Positions 1 through 10,152 of a DNA stretch of 64,000 nt are shown here, one piece after another. Location: NCBI GenBank assembly GCA_963930655.1, contig OZ005619.1, positions 1,470,501-1,534,500 of the forward strand. Direction: 5' to 3'. Both the position numbers and the translations under genes were made by a program. Each line of letters begins with the position of its first letter. The stretch's first letter is position 1. The notes under the pieces are model-generated. The model searched no databases. It worked only from the letters and a program-made list of their open reading frames with translations, and was not told the DNA's origin. The DNA is from Myrica gale (taxonomy: Eukaryota > Streptophyta > Magnoliopsida > Fagales > Myricaceae).

Positions 1-77
1 TAAAATTGCTTTGTAACTTTGTCAATAATTTATGTGTCATATTGTTTACTTTTATGTTCCCAATTTAGGTTGCATAT

Positions 78-373
78 ATGGGTAGGCAGAAAAATATTGA
101 TTTCTTTTTAAAGAGAAAAGAAATTGATACTTTACAATCTGAAGAAGTAAAAACTACCAAACGTTCTCCTAAAGTACCTAGAGTTAAAGTACTGAACGAA
201 CTTTTTCAGCGATGAAAATTATCAAGACAAGACTTCGAAATAAGATGAAATATGACTTTTTTGCAGATTATCTTGTTCTTGACATTGAGAAAGAAATTGC
301 AGAAGGTTTTAGTATTGATGTGTTAATTGATAATTTTTATTCGTTGAAGAAACGTCAGGTTCAGTTAGCATAG
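78..373 (+). pseudogene. Internally deleted hAT (TTF-finger type) transposase fossil
   Basis: Two short reading frames lie next to each other. The first (78-215, 45 codons) opens with MGRQKNIDFFLKRKE, the usual N-terminus of the plant TTF-type zinc-finger hAT transposases. The second (212-373, 53 codons) reads MKIIKTRLRNKMK...LKKRQVQLA and matches the extreme C-terminal dimerisation tail of the same family, where FSAMKI normally precedes it. The whole catalytic middle is missing and the two ends meet out of frame at about 205-212, where ttttcagcgatgaaa could encode FSAMK. This looks like an internal-deletion derivative with no possible activity. Family assignment comes from recalled motifs. 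The terminal inverted repeats were not found, and the left end may lie outside the window. Confidence 0.65.
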
Positions 374-757
374 TTGATAAAATTTTAACTTTTACTTATT
401 AGCTTGTTGCTTATTTTGATTATAATGAAAATTTGAATATTTTTTTATTACTCAAGTTTAGAAAATTTTTAATCTTTTTTAAAAATTATATTTAACCTCC
501 GAAGACAAATCCTGAATTCATCCGTGTACCACACATGTCCAATGACAGACTATCCCATTTCTGACATAGCCACAGAGGCAGCTTTAGCTTCCTACCCACA
601 TGCCGGCCGGCTCAAGATGCACACTTGGCAACACATGCCCGAGAGCCTGTCAGTCGAGCTTACTGTTTGAAGAAGCCGCGACAGCAACTGAATGCATGTA
701 TAATGTATTGAATTGTCGCCGGCTGAGGGCTCCACATATGAAGTGCACTGCGTTAAT
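374..757. other. No gene seen
   Basis: AT-rich sequence follows the hAT fossil, then about 280 bp of more balanced composition. The open frames here are short, overlap each other on both strands and show no recognisable domain. I see nothing functional. Confidence 0.5.
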
Positions 758-1122
758 GAAGAACGGTAGACCAAGAGTATGTTCGTTTTCACCAATTTTT
801 CAGGATTCTAAGTATATTCACAATTCTACCACCGAACATATTCAGAATTCAAACACAAAAACCAATATATTTTACACAATCTCCAACAACTTTTTAATTT
901 TTTATTCAACATAAATTTTCTCTCTCTATACTTTTTCACATAACTCCAATACTTTTTTATTAAACAATTACATCAAATCATTTCTCTCTCCACTTTACAC
1001 AAACACCAATAAAACACTATTCAACATAAAAATTCACAACTTCTCTAAAATCCTACATTTTTTCTCAAAACGAACATCACCCAAGCCAAGAAAAAAAAAA
1101 AAAAGAAGAACGGTAGACCAAG
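758..1122 (+). repeat. 18-bp direct repeat bounding a MITE-bearing insert with an A tract
   Basis: The 18-mer GAAGAACGGTAGACCAAG occurs perfectly at 758-775 and 1105-1122. The sequence between them holds a complete MITE (779-1077) and ends in a run of about 14 A (1091-1104) directly before the second copy. A target duplication of 10-20 bp with a 3' A tail is the hallmark of L1-mediated retroposition, not of DNA-transposon insertion. One reading is that a transcript containing the MITE was retroposed here. A simple slippage or repair duplication is the alternative. Confidence 0.6.
779..1077. mobile_element. MITE family A, copy 1
   Basis: About 300 bp, AT-rich, with terminal inverted repeats ATGTTCGTTTT at the left and AAAACGAACAT at the right. 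The interior is closely similar to copies at 7451-7732 and, in reverse orientation, 46191-46490. A more diverged copy lies at about 1640-1955. There is no coding capacity. The superfamily is not settled because the target duplications are unclear. Confidence 0.75.
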
Positions 1123-1639
1123 CTAGGGAGTGCTAGCTAGCTAGCTCCTCGTGTGACTTGTGCATATTTTGATGAGTCATTACGTGCACATCCACTTGAG
1201 TTTCCTCATTTGCTCATACCTTTCCACGCCATACTCCATGGTTGTTCCATTACTATTAATTAATATCCTCAGAAAATTGTTAGCATCAAACTAATTGGAC
1301 CCATCACCCGAGTTTTCTGTCTTGTTTAAGAATGAGTTTAAGCCAATATAGTATGGGGGGATTTTGTAATTACTTGGATGTTAAGAGGTCATAAGCGCAG
1401 ATCACAAACCTGAGAGTCCAGAAATAAATAACTCAGAGCTCTGTAACACATTGCTTTTGATAGGACAACGCAGGAAGACGGCACGGAACACTTTTTTTTT
1501 TTTTTTTGCTAAGCGACGGCACGGAACACAGATCTTAGAGGAAAACACCCCCTAGGACTTTATAAAAGTTACTAGCTAGGAGCTCCCTTTGTGCTGATCC
1601 CATCCAACCGACCCAAACGAGAACGAGGGAGTAAACAGT
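1123..1639. other. No gene seen
   Basis: AT-rich spacer with a T tract near 1492-1507 and a short CTAG-rich patch (1126-1145). No recognisable gene, repeat end or RNA. Confidence 0.5.
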
Positions 1640-1955
1640 CGGTTTGGGCGAAACGGATAACTTTTATTTTCAAATTTGTTATAAAATTTAAATTCATTCA
1701 TAAAATTATCATCAAATATCTTAACAATTCAAATAAAAATATTAATATATTCACACTATCTTCAATAATTTTTACAAAAACTTCAATACATTTAAAAAAT
1801 TATAAAAAATATTCTCTCTATATTTTTTCACATAATTTTAATATTTTTTTATTAAACAATTACATTAAATTATTTATCTCTTCACTTTATACAAACACTT
1901 ATAAAATACTATTCAATATAAATATCCTACCATTTTTCATCAAACGAACGTCACT
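1640..1955. mobile_element. MITE family A, diverged copy 2
   Basis: The AT-rich interior follows the same order as copy 1 (a stretch like ctctctatattttttcacata, then a run like ttattaaacaattacat). The right end, ATCAAACGAACGT, resembles the family terminus. The left end is eroded, so the start is approximate. Confidence 0.5.
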
Positions 1956-1956
1956 T

Positions 1957-2006
1957 AAATCCATAACTTGAGTTTTTCTGTCAAATCCATAACTTGAGTT
2001 TTTCTG
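1957..2006 (+). repeat. 24-bp near-tandem duplication
   Basis: A 24-bp unit beginning AAATCCATAACTTGAG occurs at 1957-1980 and again, identically, at 1983-2006, separated by two bases. Confidence 0.85.
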
Positions 2007-3037
2007 CCCACCATTATGCAGTAGGAGTCAACCATGACATAAATGTAAGTTAGAGTTAATCCAGCAGTTTAGGATTTCTCCGTGAGCAGAGATAATCTTT
2101 GTGCTTACGTAGATCTTTTTTTTCAAAATCATATGGATTATGCAAGCCCCCAACAAAACCCAAAAGTCTTTTTTCTTTTTGTTTGATCAAAAAACCCAAA
2201 AGTCAGATACCTTTCGGTATTACACCTGAGATCGAGGTTTAAAAAATATTATAAAATAAATATATATTATAAAAGCAGGTGAGAAGTAAATAGATAATTT
2301 TTTTAATAAATATTATAATAATAAAAAATTATGTGATGAATTTTTTATTATTAAATTTAAATAATCTCACGAGTAAACCGTGAGAGTGAAACACTGTTGT
2401 GCCCCTGGCTCAGTCTGCCGAGATATTAGACTTTAGACACATGTTTCTTAATTCTTAGCTGCTGTCGATGACCTTCTTCCTTCCTATTTTTTTGACCTGC
2501 TGCCAACCCCCGTCACAGACTATTTGTCACAGCAGTTTCAGAGTTTTTTTGCTCATGTGAATGTTTCTTTCTTCAGTCCATCCTAAGTTTTTCATCCATA
2601 ACTTAGTCTTTCTACAACCTGATTCACAACCAAGCCTCACCTGAAGACACTGGCACAGGTTTCCCAGGTGACTGGTACCCGTCGTGTGTGGACGGACATC
2701 CTCTCGTGGATCCTCAGATGCTCAGTGGAACTCTTTTCAGTTCTAGACCCACTATATTTATTCTATCTGTTCTAGGAAACCCCTAGTGCTTAGAGGAGAA
2801 AGAGGAGCCCTTGAGCCTAAAACTCGACTGCCAGTATTTATTCATTCTTTCTTCCTCTAAGCCCCTAGAGTTTACAGAATCCTCTTCTTTTTCTTTCTAG
2901 TTTTTCTTCCTTCGTGGGCAATCAGAATTTGCTCAATCAAGATTGGTCTATGAAACGCAACTGTGAAATACATAAATAGGGGTGGGTGAAGTGTCGATCT
3001 CATCTGCATTCTCGTTAAAAAGCTATATGGCTCACTC
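2007..3037. other. No gene seen
   Basis: Mixed spacer with pyrimidine-rich patches (2560-2640, 2850-2915) and a possible TATA-like cataaatagg at about 2970. No open frame of interest. It could be promoter or 5' region for an untranslated transcript further right, but that is a guess. Confidence 0.4.
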
Positions 3038-3040
3038 TTA

Positions 3041-3238
3041 GGGTGTGTTTGTGTTGTAAAATTTTAGTGTTGTTAAAATTTTAGGTATTGAGTTTAGTGA
3101 AAAAGTGAAGAGAGAGGTAATTTTTTATATTTTTTGTAGTGAATAGTAGTGATTTGATGGGGGAGAGAGAGATTATATTGTAATTTTTTATTGTGTTAAA
3201 ATTTTAGAGTGTGTAAAATTTTAGGACGCAAACGCAGC
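3041..3238. mobile_element. MITE family B (PIF/Harbinger-like), copy 1
   Basis: 198 bp with terminal inverted repeats GGGTGTGTTTGTG at the left and GCAAACGCAGC at the right, flanked by TTA on both sides (3038-3040 and 3239-3241). A 3-bp TWA target duplication and this size fit Tourist-like PIF/Harbinger MITEs. Four further copies lie at 5490, 18625, 29953 and 43302. Confidence 0.75.
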
Positions 3239-3343
3239 TTACCCTCTTTAGGATTTTATTATCATCCCCACAACATATTTAAAAGCATTTGTTGTGGTTT
3301 TCAGAAAGGGAAATTGGATTGCTTCGGTGGACTAAATAAAAAA

Positions 3344-3607
3344 GAATGAATCTGCGACTACAAAGACAAAAAGCTCTTACTTTTGCTACATATCAACTAG
3401 ATTACTAAATATAAGGATTTTTTATAAAAAAAAATATGGAAGTGGAGTACTATATACTACCATAGAAATCAGTTGGAATGAATCTGCGACTACAAAGACA
3501 AAAAGCTCTTACTTTTGCTACATATCAACTAGATTACTAAATATAAGGATTTTTTATAAAAAAAAATATGGAAGTGGAGTACTATATACTACCATAGAAA
3601 TCAGTTG
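3344..3607 (+). repeat. Perfect 132-bp tandem duplication
   Basis: Bases 3344-3475 and 3476-3607 are identical by eye over all 132 bp, including runs of 6 T and 9 A. The lack of any difference implies a very recent duplication, recent gene conversion, or an assembly artefact. The unit holds no open frame of note. Confidence 0.9.
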
Positions 3608-5489
3608 CTTCCTTGTCGAAGTCCGATTGACTGTTTTCCCACTTTACCATCTAAAGGCGTGGATTGATATGGTCGTTGATGACCTCCCCCCCCCCCCCCC
3701 CCCTCTCCCCTCTCTCTTTCTCCTTACTGCTTCATGTTCACTTGCGAAACTTCTAAACATCAGATTATCTGTGCTGTTCAAATACAAGCTGCTTGCGTTT
3801 CATCTGGGGAGCGCAGACAGGTACGAGTCTTGGAAGTAGCTAAGATTTTATTCTCTGTATCTTTCTCCACCAAGTATCTCTCTTTCTTTAAGAGGTTGAG
3901 TTTGGTTTGAGAATTTCTCTCGCTCTGATGAATATTGCACATGTAACCTGGAGAGTGTCAGTGTTTCAGTCATGACCACAAAAGCAATAGTTCGATATAT
4001 TTTTGAAGATCTGGGTCGAAAACAATATGATATCTTTGCACCCTTTTTCTACTTCATCCGACCAGAAGTGAGACATTTGTAAGTTCTCTTAAGACTTTCC
4101 TTCTCCAGAGCTTCCTTTTGGTAAAAAATGGAGCTTTCAAAAGCTCCTTTGCTGGAGACGCCCACACCATTATTCTTGGGCGAGAGAGATCTCATATCTC
4201 TTGACTTTCAGACCCTTAAACCATTTGTTGTTGCCTTCTTTATTGTTTTCCTCTTCTTAAGTTTGTGCAACAGTTTTTTCTCTTTCGTGTCTGCCTCGTT
4301 ATTTTGCAGAAAGAGCTTCAATCAGGATCGTCTGATAAAAGTTCGTGATTCATCCTCATCTTGGATTGAGAGCTGCGCATCTTTCTCTTCAGGTACCACT
4401 CTTTCCCTTTCTCTCTCTTGATTTTTTCTTCTCTTCTTGGAAAAATCCATTGCTCTTTCTGTGATAGATCTGACTTTTCCTCAGACACACTCTGTCTCTT
4501 GCTGTTCTGTGTGATGATAGTCCCAAACCTGGATTTTGAGAAAAAAAGTTTCAATCACGCACCAAGAAGGTGCATCATTGATCATGCAGCACCTTACTAA
4601 ATCTGTGTACACGTGCCAAATCAGTCACGATTGATCTTTAAAACCCAAATTCTTATATGGTACTGGAATTGTCCCAATGCCCATAATGCCCTTCCTCACC
4701 TTCAATCAGCATACACTTTTGAAGGGCCCTGCTGCCAACTCGTGCTTTTTCTTTGCTAGCGTCAGTTTTGTGAACTCTTTCTTCTTCTGGCGAAGAGAAA
4801 ATACTCGAAATGTTCTTTCATTAAACAAGGGTGAGCCCACACTCCACCCATTCAAGTAAGCTGCACAGACCCATAAAAGGAAATTTACATCTCGTCTTGT
4901 ATGGAAGAACAGGACCTTTTCTATTGTTTTGATTTCGTTTTGTTTCTTTTGGGTTGTTTTGGAGCAAAACACTTTCCTTAATTGTGAACATGGATACGCG
5001 AAATCCGGGGTTTTTTTTTACGCATCAGAAATAAAGGACCTAAGTTTAGAAAAAAAAAAGAAGAAATAAAGGACCTAAAAGCCTATTTGGCTTGAAAGTC
5101 TAAAGATGGGACCCATCTCTCACAAAATGTGACCCACAAAGTGTACCGAAGTGATATTTGACTTGTCTAAACCCATCCCTTAAGCAAAGAGGCTTCTCTG
5201 TGTATAGGTTAGCTGTCGCATGGAAAAACATAAAAAAAATAAATATAGGTTAGCTCTCTTGGGTTGCTTGGTCCTCGCCCCCTAGAATCCACAAACGAAT
5301 GTTAGGCTAAGAGGCACTGTTGTGTAGGGTTTTGGTGGCAGTCTCGATGAATTTAACTTCGGCCCTTGTGCCTGTTTGGTCAGGTAGAGTCAGGCTGACC
5401 TCAGAATTTAAGACTGCTATTAAAGTAATGGTTCTTTTATCTGGGAATTGGGTATTAAATATTGAATACTGAATGAATGTGAACATGCC
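3608..5489 (+). other. Untranslated or unknown transcript region, low-complexity patches
   Basis: This stretch has pyrimidine-rich segments, an 18-C homopolymer (3686-3703), TC-rich sequence near 4395-4440 and plausible splice-like sites (for example ttcag followed by gtacc at about 4390). No protein family is recognisable. It lies upstream of the miR171 mimic site and could belong to the same long non-coding transcript, but the sequence alone cannot show transcription. Confidence 0.3.
4128..4421 (+). CDS. Unrecognised 97-residue open frame with one hydrophobic segment
   Basis: The frame starts at an ATG in AAAAAATGG context. It encodes a polar N-terminus, then a strongly hydrophobic segment at about residues 33-55 (FVVAFFIVFLFLSLC), then a Ser-rich tail. 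If translated it would be a single-pass membrane peptide. I recognise no family. The Phe, Leu and Ser content is typical of translated pyrimidine-rich non-coding DNA, so chance is a strong alternative. Confidence 0.2.
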   Translation: MELSKAPLLETPTPLFLGERDLISLDFQTLKPFVVAFFIVFLFLSLCNSFFSFVSASLFCRKSFNQDRLIKVRDSSSSWIESCASFSSGTTLSLSLS

Positions 5490-5683
5490 TGGGTTTGTGT
5501 GTTAAAATTTTTGGTATTGGGTTTAGTGTTGGTATTGGGTTTAGTGAAAAAGTGAAGAGAGATGTAATATTTTATAGTTTTTGTAATTTTTTATATTTTT
5601 TGATGAAAGAGAGAGATTATATTGGAGTATTTTATTAGGAGAGAGATAAAATTTTGGGTAAAATTTTAGTGACAAACGCAGCC
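5490..5683. mobile_element. MITE family B, copy 2
   Basis: About 194 bp. The left end is gggtttgtgtgttaaaatt and the right end is acaaacgcagcc, with the family interior (agtgaaaaagtgaagagaga, then ttttatattttttg). The first bases of the left end are degraded compared with the other copies. Confidence 0.65.
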
Positions 5684-7450
5684 TAAATAGAAAAAGATGT
5701 CTCAGTAATCATGCCCCTGGTTCATTTTCATAATCGGTTGTGGAGATTAGTGCATAAATCCTGTACAATACCTTATTATATGATGCAGGGATTGGTTGGA
5801 TCCCGACTTGGGGAGGGAGTTTTAAAGTTTGATTAAGGGTAGGCAAGGAAACAAAACAATAAGTGACAGTGATTGCTTGCGCAAATCTAGCTAATTTGGT
5901 CTTCTGGGGCAAGCAACATGATGTGGGAGGGGGAGTACAGAGAGGGGTATTAAGGCAAACCAATCAACGCCATTCACCTAGAAAAAAAAAAATCAACGCC
6001 ATTCAAACTGTACCACACCTACACCCACACCCTCAGCTCTCGCCCTCATTCAATTGCCATCTTTATGTTTCAACAGTCAGTCCCACAGTCACAGAGTGGG
6101 ACAGACGGAAGACAAGCTCACAAGGCAACGACGCCTCATGTAGTCATGTTCTCATCTTCTTACAACACACTCTATTTAACAGGTACAAATTCTGCTTCCT
6201 TGTGATAGGACTCCATCGACGGTTTGCGTCTCAAAGGAAGGAAGAAAGAAAGTGGAAGTAAAAAAAAGTACAAACACCATTACCATGTTTCACTTTTCTT
6301 AGAATTCAATCTAATGCTCTTTTATTCTTTTTGACCAATAATCCCCCAACCCATGTTTCTTTCTTAAGAGTTTTCTTTGTAAGGGTTTAGAAATAAACCC
6401 ACTTTTTATCTTATTGTTTCATTCCCTTTTCGTAATGCTAGGTTTGCGGTGGGAGTGACAGCAGAGCGGTGAAGTATGGACAAGGCTGTAGCTATCACTA
6501 CTTGGACTAGTGAATCACGGTTTCTCTTTGCCATCAGACAGATTGTCAAGCGACAGGGTTTATTTGGCTTAGTTGTGGGTTGCGCTGGATATCGGAGTCC
6601 CATTTCCCGAGTCCAATCTTCGGGACTAGCTCTGCTCTTCCTTTATTTCTGCTTTGCCTATTGATGATGGTGTTTGTGGTGGTGATATTGGCGAGACGGC
6701 TCAATCTCCTAGTTTTATGACAGTTTTTTCTAGTTTTTCACCGACTCTCTTCATGATGATGTTGTTCATACTGAAAGTTTGTGCAAAACTTCTTCTTTGT
6801 AATGATACTAACTTGCTATTTTGGTTTTGCATTTGTGCCTTGCTGCTTCCTGAAGAAAACCCTATTCCTCCGGAAAGTACAGAAAGAAAATGAAGCAGAT
6901 AGATGTTACGCAGTAAATATGGGGCAGTTAACTGTTTAAGGAGTAGGTAAGTTTGGCATTTATTTTGGGGTCCCTAAAATCTGCAGCCTTCGATGTATTC
7001 AAACACTGTTTCATTATCGATTCCAGATTTCCTGTCAGTCCTTTCTTCTCTGTATTAGTATTTTTGTTTTCTCTTGGAAGATGTGGGCCTTCATGGCATT
7101 CAAAATCCTGCCGGAGATTTCATTTGTTCTATCTAAACACATCCGAGAAACTGTTATACAATTTTATCCTTCGGATTGCCCTTTCTATGATCCCTGTTCA
7201 TCTATGTTCTTAAATTTGCTTTCCATTTTGGCTGCTTCGAAATGTCCTTTTAGAGCTTTGTTTTTTTTTGGCTCTGGGTGCTGAAGTGACAATGCCAGAA
7301 ACCATAAGGGTCTAGTGGGAGCACTGTTCTTTTGCTGCAGATCTAGGGTCCCTAGAGTTTGCGCGCTAACACAAACCATTAGGTGTACGTTAAAAAAAGA
7401 AAGACTGAGCAAGAAAACAGAAGCAAAGAGTAAGACAAACTAAAGTTGAC
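5684..7450 (+). other. Candidate long non-coding RNA region containing a miR171 mimic site
   Basis: No protein family is recognisable on either strand. Open frames are short and unrelated. The one sharp signal is the miR171-complementary site at 6684-6706, listed separately. Transcription is inferred from the presence of that site, not shown. Confidence 0.35.
6684..6706 (+). promoter_or_regulatory. miR171 target-mimic site with a 3-nt central bulge
   Basis: The plus strand reads GATATTGGCG, then AGA, then CGGCTCAATC. The two 10-mers are the exact reverse complement of miR171a (TGATTGAGCCGCGCCAATATC, from memory; two 10-nt halves match) at miRNA positions 12-21 and 2-11. The three extra bases fall between positions 11 and 12. 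Only position 1 is unpaired (T at 6707). Perfect seed pairing plus a 3-nt bulge opposite the cleavage site is the rule for endogenous target mimics such as IPS1 for miR399: such RNA binds the miRNA but is not sliced. No matching second arm for a hairpin lies nearby, so a MIR171 precursor is unlikely. The surrounding sequence does not resemble a HAM/SCL6 GRAS gene, the normal miR171 target. Twenty matched bases are not expected by chance. Confidence 0.65.
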
Positions 7451-7732
7451 ATGTTGTTTTCACAATTTTTTTAGAATTATAAGTATATTCACAAATCTTC
7501 AGAATTTAAACACAAATATCAATATATTTTACACAATCTTTAATAATTTTTTAATTTTTTATTTAACATAAATTTTCTCTCTATACTTTTTCACGTAACT
7601 CCAATATTTTTTTATTAAATAATTATATCAAATCATTTCTCTCTTTATTTTACACAAACACCAATAAAATACTATTTAACATAAAAATTCACAATTTCTC
7701 TAAAATCTTACATTTTTACTCAAAACGAACAT
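7451..7732. mobile_element. MITE family A, copy 3
   Basis: 282 bp with ends ATGTTGTTTT and AAAACGAACAT, and an interior nearly colinear with the copy at 779-1077. Confidence 0.75.
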
Positions 7733-9244
7733 AACACAGGTTTTGAGTGACAGAAAGGAAGCTCACCAAGTCCATGAAAGTGTCCTATCAATTTTGTGCA
7801 CTGCAATTTGGGTTCTCTTGGCTCTTGGTTTTTGTGTGCATGTGAAATAGGCCTTCTGTTGTTCATTAGCTTTATACAGATTATTTTCTAAGTTTTGATA
7901 GCTCTGGTGGGACCTGAAAGTAATGGAAACTTCGAGGAAAGGAGGAGGGGTGATTGGGTTCAAACATAAGAATTTTGAGGTTTGCAGGTTTGGCGTTGGG
8001 GATGGGATTGTAAATGATGGAAGTTCCCTTCCCACCATTTTCCTTCTTGGACTCCTGACCATGCGATATTTCTTCTTTTCGGCCTATCTGGATGGCTTTT
8101 TGATTTGCTGAGTTCTAAGTTATCTTAGATACCCTTCTTTCGGTGGATGGCTTATCATTTAGTTCGATAGATTTCTCTACAGATCCACGATTTACGGTCT
8201 GAGATGACGATTTAGGTGGTATACTTGGCGCTGGGTTCATATATTAAGCTTACAATGTGCTATCATCATAGAGATATCTACATGGGCAAGAGCAAAATGT
8301 TCCTATTTTGCTAGCTAATATTTGTAACTTTCTTCTTTACCTTGTAATCTGATGGTGTCAAAATGATTTGGCCTAATTGATGAGTAATCGAAGGCTACCA
8401 AGCCTTTCTTCGGCTCGTTGGACTTGTGTTACAACATAATACGGACAGAGCTTTTCGATGGGATGAGCTTTCCATACTTAAGTCAGTTTAATAAATATAA
8501 GTGGAGAGGTAATTTGTTGTGTTAGATTACGTAGTAGGGGGTTTTATGAGTCGTTCTAGACGTCCTAGCGTAGGCAGGAGCCTTGTGGTAGAAAGGACGT
8601 TTTAGCGCAGGCGGAGAGGGGCTCTGGCTGGAAGTGGGTAGGGGAGATGACTCGTGTATATTAGGTCCCATCCCCACCCCCCCCCCCCCCCCCCCCCATA
8701 GGGCCTTTCGTGCTTCTGCTGGGCCTGACCTGTCCAGGTGGGCCGGAAATGCTTCGCCCATCATAATCCAAGCCGAATAGGAAGGTGGAGGGTTTATCTG
8801 TGCGATAAACGTTGAAGACTGCCCGTAACATACCCACATAATATATCTGTACACTTCTTTTTGTGCTCTTGTGAGCAAATTTAGACCATATTATTTTATT
8901 TTAGTTTAAAGAAATGAACTATCTTTACAGTGAAGAGGCAAACCCAACCAAAAATAGATGAAAGAGAGGAAAATCAAGCCGAAAGAGGATATCAAAAACC
9001 ATCTTTAGTCATGAGATAAAATCTTGACTCAAATGGGAGTCTGGTTTTTTGCCCATAATATAAAGGCTTCCTAGTGCGTCCAAAACTGAGTCAAATTCGT
9101 TCAAACCCAATGGATAGGGACCAAGAGATTTCCCTTCTGATGCAAATAAAAAGAACATCCGACGCAAGGCAGGCCTACTAAACAAACCAGTGGAATGTGT
9201 TCATCTAAGTAGCAAGTTCCGTACTATGTCTGCAATAAAAATAT
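7733..9244. other. No gene seen; contains a C21 homopolymer
   Basis: Several open frames of 60-120 codons occur but none shows a domain. The longest, on the minus strand at 8522-8878, gets its Gly-rich stretch from the 21-C run at 8677-8697. No RNA gene or repeat end was recognised. Confidence 0.45.
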
Positions 9245-10152
9245 GGGTTAATGTCCTTTTTAGTCCCTAGGTTTTGGGGCGGTGTTCTTTTTAATCCCTA
9301 GGTTTTATTTTGTTCAAGACAATCCCTAGGTTATTTACGTTTGTCTTTTTACTCCTTCCGTCACTCCCGAGCCCAGTCAGCTAACGGCGGGACACGTCAC
9401 ACCCAATAGAATATTGCTACGTGTACTAATTTTTTTTTTTTTTTTTAAATTTCCACATGGGCAAAACGTTAAAAAAAAAACCAAGGTACCCGTGGCCACC
9501 TCCCCGTCGCCGGGGTGGCTCCCGCCGAGAGGGGTGGAGGCAAGCCACCCCCTCCCCCTGAAATGGGGTGGCCGGGAGCCACCCACCCCAGCAGGGAGCC
9601 CAGATCTGGGCTCCCGCTCGGTGGTGGCCAGGGACGCCACCCTTCCCGCGAGGGAGCCCAGATCTGGGCTCCCCGTCGCCGGGGTGGCTCCCGCCGAGAG
9701 GGGTGGAGGCGAGCCACCCCCTCCCCCTGAAATGGGGTGGCCGGGAGCCACCCAACCGGCGACGGGGAGCCCAGATCCCGTCGCCGGGGTGGCTCCCGCC
9801 GAGAGGGGTGGAGGCGAGCCACCCCCTCCCCCTGAAATGGGGTGGCCGGGAGCCACCCAACCGGCGACGGGGAGGTGGCCACGGTACCTCCCTTGGTTTT
9901 TTTTTTTTTAACGTTTTGCCCATGTGGAAATTTTTTTTTTAAAAAAAAAATTAGTACACGTGGCAATATTCTATTGGGTGTGACGTGTCCCGCCGTTAGC
10001 TGACTGGGCTCGGGAGTGACGGAATTGGACGGAAGGAGTAAAAAGACCAACGTAAATAACCTAGGGACTGTTTTGAACAAAAATAAAACCTAGGGATTAA
10101 AAAAAACACCGCCCCAAAACCTAGGGATTAAAAAGAACACCGCCCCAAAATA
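9245..10152. mobile_element. Foldback Mutator-like (MULE) MITE with GC-rich core
   Basis: About 900 bp. The outer arms are long inverted repeats: the left arm runs from GGGTTAATGTCC through ccctaggtttt motifs to ctaacggcgggacacgtcac, and the right arm returns the same text in reverse from about 9950. The core (about 9500-9890) is very GC-rich. It holds three copies of an 80-100 bp unit (ccgtcgccggggtggctccc...) and palindromes gagcccagatctgggctc. The right arm lacks the terminal GGACATTAACCC and shows a local duplication of the aacaccgccccaaaacctaggg segment, so the right boundary is approximate. Arm structure and terminal motif match the element at 18997-19796, which has 9-bp target duplications. 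Long open frames here are repeat artefacts. Confidence 0.75.

Noticed and set aside
1575..1610. Resemblance to a miR159/miR319 target (aggagctccctt...)
   Set aside because: Only about 12 bases match before the pairing breaks down.
6684..6706. Possible MIR171 precursor instead of a mimic
   Set aside because: No sequence resembling mature miR171 or a pairing arm lies within about 150 bases either side, and the 3-base insertion would distort a precursor arm.
8522..8878. 118-codon minus-strand frame with a Gly-rich run
   Set aside because: The Gly run is a translated C21 homopolymer and the rest matches nothing known to me.
9377..10080. Several open frames of 120-200 codons on both strands
   Set aside because: They are produced by GC-rich palindromic tandem repeats inside the foldback MULE. 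The peptides are the same Pro/Gly/Arg repeats read in different frames.
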